Shown here: piece after piece, positions 36,124 through 48,100 of the stretch
How the letters are laid out: each line of letters starts with the position of its first letter
How positions within the stretch are numbered: position 1 is the stretch's first letter
Source of the DNA: Dirofilaria immitis
Lineage: Eukaryota; Nematoda; Chromadorea; Rhabditida; Onchocercidae
Assembly (NCBI GenBank): GCA_024305405.1
Contig: JAKNDB010000087.1
Span: 4,218,501-4,282,500, forward strand
Length of the DNA: 64,000 nt
Reading direction: 5' to 3'
Position numbers and translations under genes: made by a program
Notes under the pieces: generated by a model
Seen by the model: only the letters and a program-made list of their open reading frames with translations
Databases searched by the model: none
What the model was told of the DNA's origin: nothing

Positions 36124-36874
36124 GTGGGTGGATGGATGGGTGAATATATAGTGTATCCTTCATTTTCCTGTCTATGGATTACGGTATTTGACATTTAGAT
36201 ATCCAAGTTGATGGAGAAGAAAATGATGTTGAAAAGTAATCCAAATAAGCTAAGTAAAATGAAATCTCTTTGCAGCAATCAAATTATTTCCACTCTAACA
36301 CTTTTTTTTTTTAATTTTCTTCTCTCTCACCATATCGTATTATATGTCTATACATCTTTCCATGTTATATTATGACCACCATTGATAGCGTAGAATGGTC
36401 AATTGAGTAACCAAGTAGATAGTAGTGAAATGTTTAGATTGAAAACAAATGTATATTAATGATGAATGGAAATTTTGGAAGTAAAATTGTGCTTGTGTCA
36501 ATCATTATACAGAAGTAAAAGCTGATGAAGGCTATCATTTACTAAATCTCCATGCAACATTTTTGATTCCTTGACGAAAATCTGTTATATTTTTTAATTA
36601 TTTTAAGGAACAATACGATAGATTTCCTATATGGGTAAACAAAAATTTGTTCATTCGTTTTCTTTTTGCTAGCCCTTCGATGAATTAGGCCTGAAAAAAT
36701 GTAAGCATTTTCCGAATTCCAAATACTTCTTCTAGAAATGATTCCCTTTTGTGTCTTGTCATCAATAATTAGCTCTCATATTAACAAAGAAGGTTCCTTT
36801 TTCCCGATAAGATAAATCAGGACACCTAGTTGAGATTAGTTTAATTGCCAATTGGCTACAACAAAATATTAATT

Positions 36875-36961
36875 TGTATGTGTATGCACGCGTGTATGTT
36901 TATGCGTGCATATGTGTGTATGTATGTGTGTGTATGTATTGTGTTTATGTTTGTGTGTATG

Positions 36962-37009
<48 letters not shown>

Positions 37010-37020
37010 ATGTATGTACG
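36875..37020. repeat. (GT)n/(GTAT)n compound microsatellite
   Basis: Mixed GTAT, GTGT and GCAT units are followed by about 16 GT repeats and about 7 GTAT repeats. Reading frames across it on both strands (His-Thr or Cys-Val repeats) are not genes. Confidence 0.9.
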
Positions 37021-38884
37021 TATTGAGGTAGCTGATTTTAGAAGATGGAATAAGCTGATCACGCATGCATTGTTCATGAGGATAGGAAGATGATTATGTA
37101 ATGATATAGGTTGCTCCTAAAACAATCCTTAGATTAAGGCTTAGCCTTTGGTCAATTCAGTCAACCAAAGCCGTTATTGCCGGAGAAGCTATCCTGCTCC
37201 TAATTGACTGAAAGTTGACATGCTTAATGCTATATCGTAGTACCTGCTGTCAGAGTGATGAATTTTTCATAAAACAATCATCAACATGGCTCTCAATGCA
37301 CACCGGCTTGTATATTTATCGCCCATCCTGAATTACTATTTAATGTGCCATCAAAATGCTAATTAACTATATCCTGCCATTGGTTCAATTTGAGAATCTG
37401 TTCCATCTTTCTGCTACTACCTTTATTTATCTTTTTATTTATTCTTTCGTTCTTCCTTCACTTCTCTCCTTTTGTTTATCTCATTCAAAATTTTTTATTT
37501 GTAGAGCTTATCACATCATTTATAAATTTGTCATAAATATTCTTTAAGCGAAGAATGGGAATTAGAAATTTTAGATTAGTTGTGACGATCAAGCAGTGAT
37601 TTCAAACGACTGTTAAATTGAACTTTAATATTTCAATAGAAAAAGAAACAAGTAGATTTATCTCACAATTTGTTCCTTGCTCAGAAAATATTCTAAGCAT
37701 ATGACTTAACAAAAGATGATGTTAGATAATAAATAGTTTGAAACATATTTAAATACAATTTTTAACTTCTACGGAAAATCAGAGAGAATTTGGTAGCTAC
37801 GATAAGTATGAAAAATAGCAGAAAATGGATAAATCAGCAAATGAATCCTTTTAAGCAAAAAATGATATGATATTATTGTTCTGTTTATAAGAAATGATAA
37901 GATATTATTCTTTAATCTTTCAAACAATAAAAGGTGGTTTCAATGAAAAAAATCAGTGGAATATCCTATTTGGAGTTACGTAATAAACTCTTTTACCTTC
38001 CCATTGCTTTAATGATCAAAGCAAAGTTTTGATTCAGACAAGTAACAAAAATTATGCAAATTATAGAGATTAAGAATATTTCATTGATCCTTATATTTCT
38101 GCTCAAAACAGGGATTCTTAATTTAGAGCAACATTTCAGTCACTAAAGAAAAACATTTCGAAAAAAACTTTCTAGGCGCAACATTTTATCCAAACATATC
38201 GGAATATGTGCTGAAGATTTTATCATCATTTCATTCATATTCTGCGTTGTGTAAAAAAACAAAGATTCTGAAGTATGTATCCAGAGCATAACAAATCCTG
38301 CAACTAAATGAATATCTGGCTCCCTTTCCCAAGAATCTGAAAAGGAAAAGATTTTTTTCAAAAAGGAAATATAAATAGGCATAGCTGTTGTTCCATCCTT
38401 CACTGTCATCATCATCTTTTGTCATCGCCATCAGTACTGCCATTTTATTATTTACATAAAATTTCCACGACAAGTAAGGAATTCGACAATGCGCCTCTCT
38501 TCAGTCTATTGAAATGAAATGATAATACTGTGAATCGAATCAACATTCAGTCTAGCTTTGAAAATACTTTGCCATTGTTAATTGTGGAAAGTACTTGATG
38601 CAGGTTCAGGTTCTGAAAAATAAGCCGTATAACACACATACATACACGCATACATACAGATACACACACGTATTTATATATACATATATATAGGTGTAGA
38701 AAAGAGCTTCTATAGAAACTAAACTTTTTAACCGATTGACTAATTGAATGACTGGCTCGATCGCATCAATACAATATAGAAAATTGAACAATATGTGCTG
38801 ATGCATCTATAAATTTTTCATTGAGGATGACTGAGATGGAAACTCTATACCAACAAATAATGACTGAACATTGAGAGAAATTAA

Positions 38885-39408
38885 TTTTTAGAATTATTAC
38901 GTTCCCAGCTATCGTAGACCATTAATTAATAGACCATCAATTTTAACTTCCACAGTATCAAATTTTTATCTATCTGCTGATCTATTTATTTTCTATTACA
39001 TTGTTTCCCATACATTTGAAGGTAAACCAAAATTTGTTATGATTCTAAGTGGTATATAAAATTTTGAACTAATTTATTGGTCATTAATGGCAGATGAATT
39101 GATTCATTCATTAATGAGATGCAGCTATGACTGAATCGTTCGTAAGGGCTTCCAAAATTTTCAACAATTAATTCACAATTAAAACATTTGTTTGTCGTTT
39201 TTAGTATAGCGAGGAAGCTTTTTGAATTTGTTACTTCAAGTTACACAGTCAAATCCTACTCCATATCGTTGATGATCATACACACTCGTAGGCCTGTTGA
39301 GATACCTTGTCATAAAGTGTAAACATCGTATAAATGAGCCGAAAAAATTTAGGTATTCAAAACGAATGTTATCAAATGGGATAATATATAATAAATAACT
39401 GACAGCGT
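38885..39408 (+). repeat. Left arm of large inverted repeat
   Basis: Segments 38885-39030 and about 39262-39408 are near-exact reverse complements of the right arm at 40645-40936, for example ACGTTCCCAGCTATCGTAGA here against TCTACGATAGCTGGGAACGT there. About 231 bp (39031-39261) is present only in this arm. The arms are separated by about 1.24 kb. No terminal repeats, target-site duplication or transposase is evident. Confidence 0.85.
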
Positions 39409-39966
39409 AATGACAGGAAACCAGATTCCTGTATGTAAAACAAAGGCATTCAATTATATGCCATCTGAGAAAAATCCGAAATCGTTATAAGAGCTTAACA
39501 TTTGTTTTTCCAAAAACTAAATATTCGATGATACTAAATGTTCTAGACCTTTGTTTGTTTATTTTCGGTTAACAGCGAACAAATAAAAATGAATCAGTGA
39601 AAACAACTATCCATAAAGGAATGAAATAGCTCGTAAGCTTTACATGGATTAAATTAAGTTTTTTATTTTGTGATATCTGTGAATGTACCCACAGAAAGAC
39701 AAATTCCATTGTTTACATACCCGTTTTGTTTTTTCTTTTTACTAAAACAAACATATCATGCTGTTTTTCGCATCTTTTAGGGGATACTTAATCCAAATCA
39801 TTTTCACGAACAATAATTTATACCTGGCAAAGCATTATACATACTTGATTGAGATACTAGTGAAACAAAGAAAGGAAACGGTGGAATTGGCCAAGTAGAT
39901 GGATGTGTGAAACTGAAGTGGACCAAGTCGTTTAAATCATCAATTGTCGCAGATTCTCTAAGTGTA

Positions 39967-40003
39967 TTTATTTATCTATCTATCTATCTTTGTATATATA
40001 TAA
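39967..40003. repeat. (TATC)n microsatellite
   Basis: A short TATC/TATT run is followed by TATATATA. It lies in the spacer between the arms of the inverted repeat. Confidence 0.7.
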
Positions 40004-40644
40004 ATGCAGACAAGGAGAATAGATGATACTTAACGTTTGGTATATCGCTGGCTCTCGAAATTTCCAAATCTTCAATCAAACGTGATAAATCAGCAATTCG
40101 ATACTTTTCAATATCATTATTGAATAGCATTACGAACGATTATAGCCTACGGCAAACGCAATCGGCATTCTTTGACTCAAATTTCACGTCATTTAGTACC
40201 GCACATATCATTCATCTGAATATTTATCACATGCAAATTATATATATTTAGTGTACGGAAATGATTACTGTAGTACGTTTAGTAAACAAGATGTATATTT
40301 TTTGTTTTGGGATATACTAATTTTTAACGCTGCTTTTTGCTCAACTCGATTGAAAATATATATATATCATAGAGCATTGATTATTTTCTTATGATTGCAA
40401 ATGTTAAGAATGTACGCCATTCGAAGAAGGATAATTCAAACCGTCTACTAAATACTAAATTGCTCATTATGTATTGGCTTATTATTCATATCAGTTTCAT
40501 TTTTTTGAAAAAAAAGCGATGGCTTTTTCAGCGCTCATTGTTGATAAACAAAAAAGACTCATTTTTATTGGAAAATCTACTGAGTACAATGAAAGGAAAC
40601 TCTTCAAATTTTTATTTACAGGTAAATAGAAATGATAATATATG

Positions 40645-40936
40645 ACGCTGTCAGTTATTTATTATATATTATCCAATTTGATAACATTCGTTTTGAATAC
40701 CTAAATTTTTTCGGCTCATTTATACGATGTTTACACTTTATGACAAGGTATCTCAACAGGCCTACGAGTGTGTATGATCATCAACGATATTTGGTTTACC
40801 TTCAAATGTATGGGAAACAATGTAATGGAAAATAAATAGATCAGCAGATAGATAAAAATTTGATACTGTGGAAGTTAAAATTGATGGTCTATTAATTAAT
40901 GGTCTACGATAGCTGGGAACGTAATAATTCTAAAAA
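40645..40936 (-). repeat. Right arm of large inverted repeat
   Basis: This is the reverse complement of the left arm at 38885-39408, with very few mismatches. It lacks the 231-bp internal segment of that arm. Both ends stop abruptly: GACAGCGT against ACGCTGTC at the inner edge, and TTTTTAGAATTATTACG at the outer edge. Confidence 0.85.
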
Positions 40937-42154
40937 AACCCTGCAACATAGCTTAAAATGAAGAAGTAAGTTTAGTCCTTCTACAATTAGAATTAATCCA
41001 GTAACAAAAGAAAATTATTTACTATACGAAAAACTTGTATGACCTCAGCCAATAAGCAAAAATAATCTCACAGAAAGAAGTATTTTCAGCACAATAGTAG
41101 AATTCTAAATCAATTAATATTAAGGATTCTATGTAAGCGAACAGTCATCATTTCATTAGTAAGATTCCTGACATCCAAACAGCATCTTATTGTTTGATAA
41201 GCTTTCAATATCAACCCAAAGTTTCACTAATCTCATTCCGCATTAGTCCAATTCTTTTACTATGAATACCGAATAACACACATAAATCTCAGAAATCTCA
41301 TACATCGTCTCAATATTCCAAATAATCACAATATGGATTTCCAGCAATTTATCATTCAAGCATAAGTGTTCTATTGATAAATTATTTGGCTTGAACTCGA
41401 TAACCACTGTATCAAATTACTAAAGCTGTATATACAATTGATTTTTAAATTTGAGTTTAAAATCATTTGAAGCGAAATATACGAACGTCAGGCTTTCCAT
41501 ACTTTTATTCCAATAATAAAAAAAATATAGAAGCCATGAAAAATAAAGTTATTGTTTCACAGAAATTTAAAGAAACACTCTTTCTCACCAAACTCGATTA
41601 ACTGAAAAAATGTATATGTAAAAAAATTATTTGAGCAAAGTTTTCGATATAATAAAATCGAAAAACTAAGGCTGAAATTTAATAGTGGAGAAATAATATC
41701 GAAGTTAGAAAAGTGAAAATGTGGCACAAACTGGTGATAGCACCATGACTGTATGCTTACATGAATCAAATAGCGTGATAAACGAAAAGGGCAGAAAAAT
41801 CATATATTCTTATTTTCCAAAGACTAATTATAAATGACAGCGAAAAATACAGAGGAAAACAATAAAGTAAACAGAACAGCATAATGAAAATATAAAAAAT
41901 AAAAGCTAACGAAATGCATCAATAAATGAAAGATGAAAAAGCTCTAAACTATCAACTATTTTCTCATGGAATAAATAAAAACGTAATAAATTGCTAACAT
42001 TAGTTGTCCTAAACTGGCTGAAGAAAACCTTCCAAAAACAACATCAGTAAAACTCATAAAATTATTTTTTAATTAGAAGAAATGACACTTTCGTTCGAAA
42101 AGAAAGCAATATTTTTAAAAGCCAAAGGAAACAATATTTCGACAAAAGTTGAAA

Positions 42155-45100
42155 TTATATATAAAGCTCGTATAATCTATCGAATTTCGACATATATAAT
42201 ATTCTTCTGTGAAAATCATAACATAGTCTTTTAACTAATACTTGCTCGTTTTTAACTTTTCTAGTTGAAAAACCTGCTTGTTCTGGACACAGTTCTTCTG
42301 GCTGAAAATAATTAAATAAGAACAAACAGTTAGTTAACTAGAAATACCAAACGCTCACTATGAATTGTTATGTCTTTCATATCTTTTTAATGAGCTATAA
42401 AAGTTATAAAAACATATGCCTCTCTAATAAAATAAATAAAGATTAATGATCTACCTTCTTTTTAACCTTATTTTGATTGGTTTTTTCAGCGCTAACTGCT
42501 GTGGTAATGTCTGAAATCCGAGCCTGTCGTGCGAGGAAACGTTGCCGTTGAAGCTGAATGAAAATACTTGTTGGAATATTGGGTATCACGTAGGCTATAA
42601 CAGCTTTGATCACTGCCACCAAATGCTTAAAAATATATTCATAAAAATATAACGGCATGTGATTCTAATTCAATTCATCTAAAAGTTATTATTATAAGTA
42701 AATTAGTTCGTTATCTGCTCACAAATTAAAAATTACGTTACTTTCGTATTGCCTAATAGGAAACTGATCTTATTATTGGAAAACAAATTTGAAAAATATG
42801 ATTACCGAAGCAGCAATAAGACGGAATACTAAAGTATTTTAAAATAGTACCCGATAAAAAGTTGATACTGCAAAAAAACTACAGAAGACTCGAAATTTAA
42901 TTAGCCAGTTTTTAAAATAATTAATAATCATCATTTTACGAGTAATTTTTGTAAATCGTTTGACAACACTGTTATCTTTTAGTTATTTTCTATTCTAATT
43001 ATGTTGTTACTCGAGGAAAATCTGTAAAATGGTTTAACAAAGTTGTTGTTATGAGCAATTAGTTCATTACCTACTTCTTAACTTCTTTACCAAATGTTTA
43101 ACAAATGTTTATATGGAGAACATATTATTAACTTATATTTATAAACAAAAAGAATGAGAATTTCAAACGAAAGTGAACAGAATTTTTCTTGAACGCAAAA
43201 ACATTGTCATTATTAATTCTTGTTATAAACACAGAACAAAAATTTTAGTTCATTTATTCCATTCTGAATTCGATGTTATTCAATTCAAATCAAGATAAAT
43301 TATTACAGCTGATAATAATTTATTATGCTCTAAAATTGCCAAAAACAGGAATGAACAGCTTGCCTCGAAGATAAGGACAAATGCCAAACGAAAGGTAAAA
43401 ACAATCCACCATTGCATTGTAAAACCATAATCATCATCACAGTTTGTTAGTGGACCAATGGTACAAGGCGGCTTTCTATAGTCACGGAATCTAACGAATT
43501 ATAAATTTTTATAGTTTTCAGTTTCTATTAACAAAACAAATAAGATATGAGCAGGATTCGCAGAATAAACATATTTATACCATATATCCAACAAGTTTAG
43601 CAGTTCCTGTGTAGCCAAAAGATAGCTCTATTCTAGAAGCTTCTTAAGCAACAAAAATTATGCTACCTTACTTTATTTTTATCTAAAAAATACACACATA
43701 AGGTCACATCTTTTAAAATGAATATATGAATCATGGAAAGAAACACTATTTCAATTTTATACACTAACCTACAAACGGTAATGTTATCATTCTTGAATTC
43801 ACTCCATCTGACAAAAATCCCAGATGAATCATAAAAGGAAAGTGAATTGTTCACATATCCGTATAATTCATCATGCATGTATACAAACCGATAAACAAAA
43901 CGAGGTATGAAATCGCTCGTAAATGCTATGATGCAAGCCTTTAAAAGAAAAATAAATTCTACAGTAAAATTAGCGAGCGAATGTCTAATTAGTTTATATG
44001 TTTCTTGTTTAAATATCTCAATGCAGCATAAATTGGACAAGATAGTAGAGCCACTTTTCTTTTTTTTCGTTAACACACTTTAAATTTCAAATTGAAATCT
44101 ATAATGAATATGAAAATGAAACTTACATTAACAAGAACTGATATTCTGCTAATCATGCTTAAAATAGGCAACCAAATGCCAATATCACGTGCTCGCTCCG
44201 GCACTGGGCGTCGAGTTGCAACTACATATTTGTACGCATCAACTCGAATTTCAAAAATATTGTTCAACAAAGCAAAAAGTGGTGCAAGTGGGAACGCTGA
44301 CACGAAAAGAGTTACAAAACCAAATTGTATAACTGGAAAATGTTCTTTCGTGCAAAATTGCAAATCCTTTTAATTTTAAGAAAAAGTTCTTGTTTAAGAA
44401 ACAAGCACCGAAAAGGATTGCCAATTTCTTTTATTAAAAATGGCGTAAAGAAAGCCTACTTTTCTTCAATGCAAACAAGGACTCCAAAGAATCAGAAAAG
44501 TCATCTTTTTAATTTTTTTCTTAATTTTTAAGTTATTTTTAACCAGACAATGACAGGACTAAATAAGCCGTTTACATCAGAGTAACCATAGCATTTTCCG
44601 TTAACGAAATTTTCAGACAAATTTTTTTCTAAAATTGCAACGCTTCAAGATTTTAAATTGAAATTAGAAACTAACCCATCTCCAAATATTCATCAAATAG
44701 GAATTGTTCATGTGCAGGATTGAGTATATAATCTTGTTCCCACCTAGTTATTCTATTTCTTCCCTTCAATTTCTTGACCAATTCATGCTTTGTTCTTTCG
44801 TCTCGTTGTTTTTTAGTTTCTAATAATCGCAATGAACGTAACCAAGTCATAAGTACTCTGAAAAGGAATGAATTTGAAAATTAAGAATAAGAATCACTCA
44901 GCAGGAAAAAATTTTTCACTTTTAACTGATTTAGGAAGTTCTGTAAAGTTTTAATAAAATCTGAAAAATAATTTGCTTACGGCCATGCAAATTCCACAAC
45001 ACCATTCCAGAATTGTTTACCGCACATGATAATTGCTAACTGTATTACAAGTTCGACCATACAACCAGCTGGATCGCATTCTTCTGGCCGAAGACCAAAA

Positions 45101-48100
45101 TAATGTCGTTCAGGTACGCTCGACAAACTATAAAATTCTACTTATAAAATGGTCGAAAGTGTTATAGATACTTAAAAGTAGTCGCTAATGGAATATGACA
45201 TATAAGTACTGCTATCAAGAGAATGCAGTTGGTCTTGACTTGTAGCTGAGAATCTTTCCGGCATGTTTGTCGCCGACCAATTTATGCTGACAGAAGACTG
45301 CGATGCATGATAGATGAAACAAGAAACATACTGAAAAACCATTCATCTATGAAAAAGAGCTAAACTTCCAACACTAAAGATATCCACAACAAAAGCTATT
45401 GAAATCTATCCATAATAAAAGCTATTGAAATTTTGAAAAGAAGAGTCCACAAATCGAGATTTTAAAAATACACATAAAATGGGGTAAAAATATGCCGAAT
45501 TAAGTTAAACGATAAGTTCTTGAAGTGATTGCAATATGAAATAGTCGAGAGCAAAAAAATCTCTCAAGAGATGAGAGATTGAAGTAATTTGTCCATTCTG
45601 AACAAAGTGAATAAATCAAACCACGAATAATGTGGATGAACTGCAAATCTGTAAACATTTAAATGGTTGCTCGATATGCTTTTATCATCGCGACTAGAAA
45701 ATGTTTGCTACATATAAAAGGTCAAAAAATACAATGCATCACGGAAGTAAATATTAACAAGACAGTGTCGTCGCATCAGACATGACAGGTTAGCAGTATT
45801 GAGGTAATTTTGATTTGATTATATGGTCACCTAATATAATTTAAGAATAAAAATTCCAAAACATACTTGCCCTTTACGAAAGCAATATAAAAGATAGACG
45901 AGTAGTAGTTGATAAACTGAAACAAATAAACTTTAAATGTGTAGCTGTTATCGAATTCAAGTTGTGTCCTTGGACATTCCCAGTTTGTTAATTTCAGCGC
46001 CAGATATGAATAAAGCTGAAAACAAACAGATAATAAAAGTCAATAAGTCATAACTTCATTTTCTCTATCTTAAGTAGCTTTCACCAATCTGAGAATGATA
46101 CCCAGAATTTCAAACCTAATCTCTTGGATGTTAATGTATTTCCATTACGTAATAATTTTTTTTTTAAAGTAGATTTGCATATGATTCCAACATTGTATAA
46201 AATGAAATTTTTAAACATACATAGCTCATTGCTAAAATAACTACTAAATTCAATATGGCAGCAGTAGTGAATGTAAGTAGATTTGCATATGATTCCATTT
46301 TATCAACCCGATAAAGAACTTGAGAAAATATGATTCGATAAATTATAATACCAACAACGAATGCTATTACGAGAAATAGCTGAAAAATATAAAATAGATT
46401 CGAAATTTCATCAAAACAAACTAAAAAAATATAAAAATATTGTTCCATGCTGTTTATTCTGTCCCATTGCCAAGTATCCGTATAGAATAAGATGTAAAAC
46501 TTGGTTCTTATTCAGTCTTCAATAAAAAGTTCTCATCATATTTTACATTTTTTTAAAACAAAAAAAAGACTCAGACGAAGCAATTTATGTAGATTATCAA
46601 AATTATTAAAGAAACTCACAAAAACAAAACAGTTACACCGGATCCGATTAAATGCAGAAATCTGTAAGTAAATGTTAAGTATGGTTCCAGCTGCTGCGTA
46701 ACTGGATTGATGCGCATTGTTTTAGCTTTTTCAACACGTAACTGATATTCAGGCCTGACTGTTTCCTGAATTGAATGATCCAGTTGGCAAGGAAAACTTA
46801 AATGAAAGCTCAAGAGAGAAGATGAAGCTTATGGAACTCTTAATGCACTTATAAGAGAGATCAGTATATTTAAATCACAGGTGTTATTGAAAAATAAGAG
46901 AAAAAGTAAGACTTGAAACGCTAGAATAATAAAAAAGAAAACCGATTTTGATAGAAAAAAATTTTGTAGAACAGAGGGTTTATGCGATAGTTACAAAAAT
47001 ACGGGTTAATGTTTTATTAAAGTTAACAAGTCGTCGAAACATTCCTGATTCAGGAAGACTGGTCTTGTGCACTTATAACAATAAAGTATTGATAGATTTT
47101 GAGCTAATAGTCTACAGAGAATCTAAATCTGCAATTTTATTATCATTGTAAATATTTACTACTATTTTCAGAAAAAGATGTGCAAACAACCTCATCAACT
47201 TCAAAATCAAGCAAGCCCCATTTCCATGCCACTTCAGCGTGATATCTCTTCCATCCCTCTAGAAAGAGTGTTGCAAATATACTCATCATAGCAGCAAATA
47301 TAACAGTCGACGTATTATCAAACACATATGAAAGCTTCAACATAATAATAAATTACATGTAAATTAAAATATATAATAAATTGAAAAAAGACTATCTCAA
47401 TTGAGGAAAATCACTTGCAGATATACTAAATATAAGCAAAAATAAGTAAAAACAAACATATAAACACTAAAGCACATTTCCGACTGTTTAAAATCATGCA
47501 AAAAAAGAAAAGAAAAATGAAAAATATAAAGAGAAATTGAAAGCAAAAAAAATATTGTCCTGCCTGATTTCAGAAAACTTTTAGAAACTTTCAGAAACCT
47601 TCTTAAAGCGGTCAAAAACATAGAGACAACTACCTTCGAATATATGCAGCTGGCATTAAGTCGAGTATAATCGCAGTATTTGTCACACGTTGGGCATAAT
47701 ATCACTTTAGCACCAATTCCATCAACACCACAGATGTCATTACTGAAACAGCAAAATATCTTTCTGAATGCAAAAAATTTTAAATCTTAAATTCAATTAA
47801 CGTTTAAAAAGTTCTTTAGTAGATAAAACAGCGATACATTTGAGAAATGCAAAAATCTCTGGATTTAATTGCATTTAATTTCACGCATAATGAGCATTTT
47901 CTGTTTTGATTGTAAATATTCATAATCTTTTCACTTTTTAGTCAAACTTGCAAATATATTTCCTAATGTCATCACCTAATTAATTCCCTGCCGATTAAAA
48001 CGAAAAAGACCCTGTAACTACGAAATTCCTGTTTTTGTCAACTTTGACATTAACCTAGCAAATAATTAAACAAAAACAAAGTTTGAGAACAATTTTATAT

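Larger units (their letters stand above)
36123..42154. other. 6-kb gene-free spacer
   Basis: This lies between the divergent side of egl-43 and the 3' end of anoctamin. Apart from microsatellites (36.9-37.0 kb, 39.97 kb) and the large inverted repeat (38.9-40.9 kb), I find no exon chain on either strand. The open frames lack splice partners or recognisable protein features. It could hold egl-43 enhancers. Confidence 0.45.

Noticed and set aside
36001..36198. Plus-strand open frames of Cys-Val repeats
   Set aside because: Produced by translation of the GT microsatellite.
36845..37093. Frames of His-Thr or Cys-Val repeats on both strands
   Set aside because: Artefacts of the compound GT/GTAT microsatellite.
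40391..40835. Plus-strand frames in the inverted-repeat region
   Set aside because: Low-complexity, no splice context, and the second runs through the repeat arm.
45171..45335. Minus-strand open frame ([14 protein letters not shown]...) with plausible acceptor in the anoctamin gene
   Set aside because: The flanking exons (45867-46015 and 44981-45127) join in phase and match the family across the junction without it. It has no anoctamin similarity and ends in a stop before a donor.
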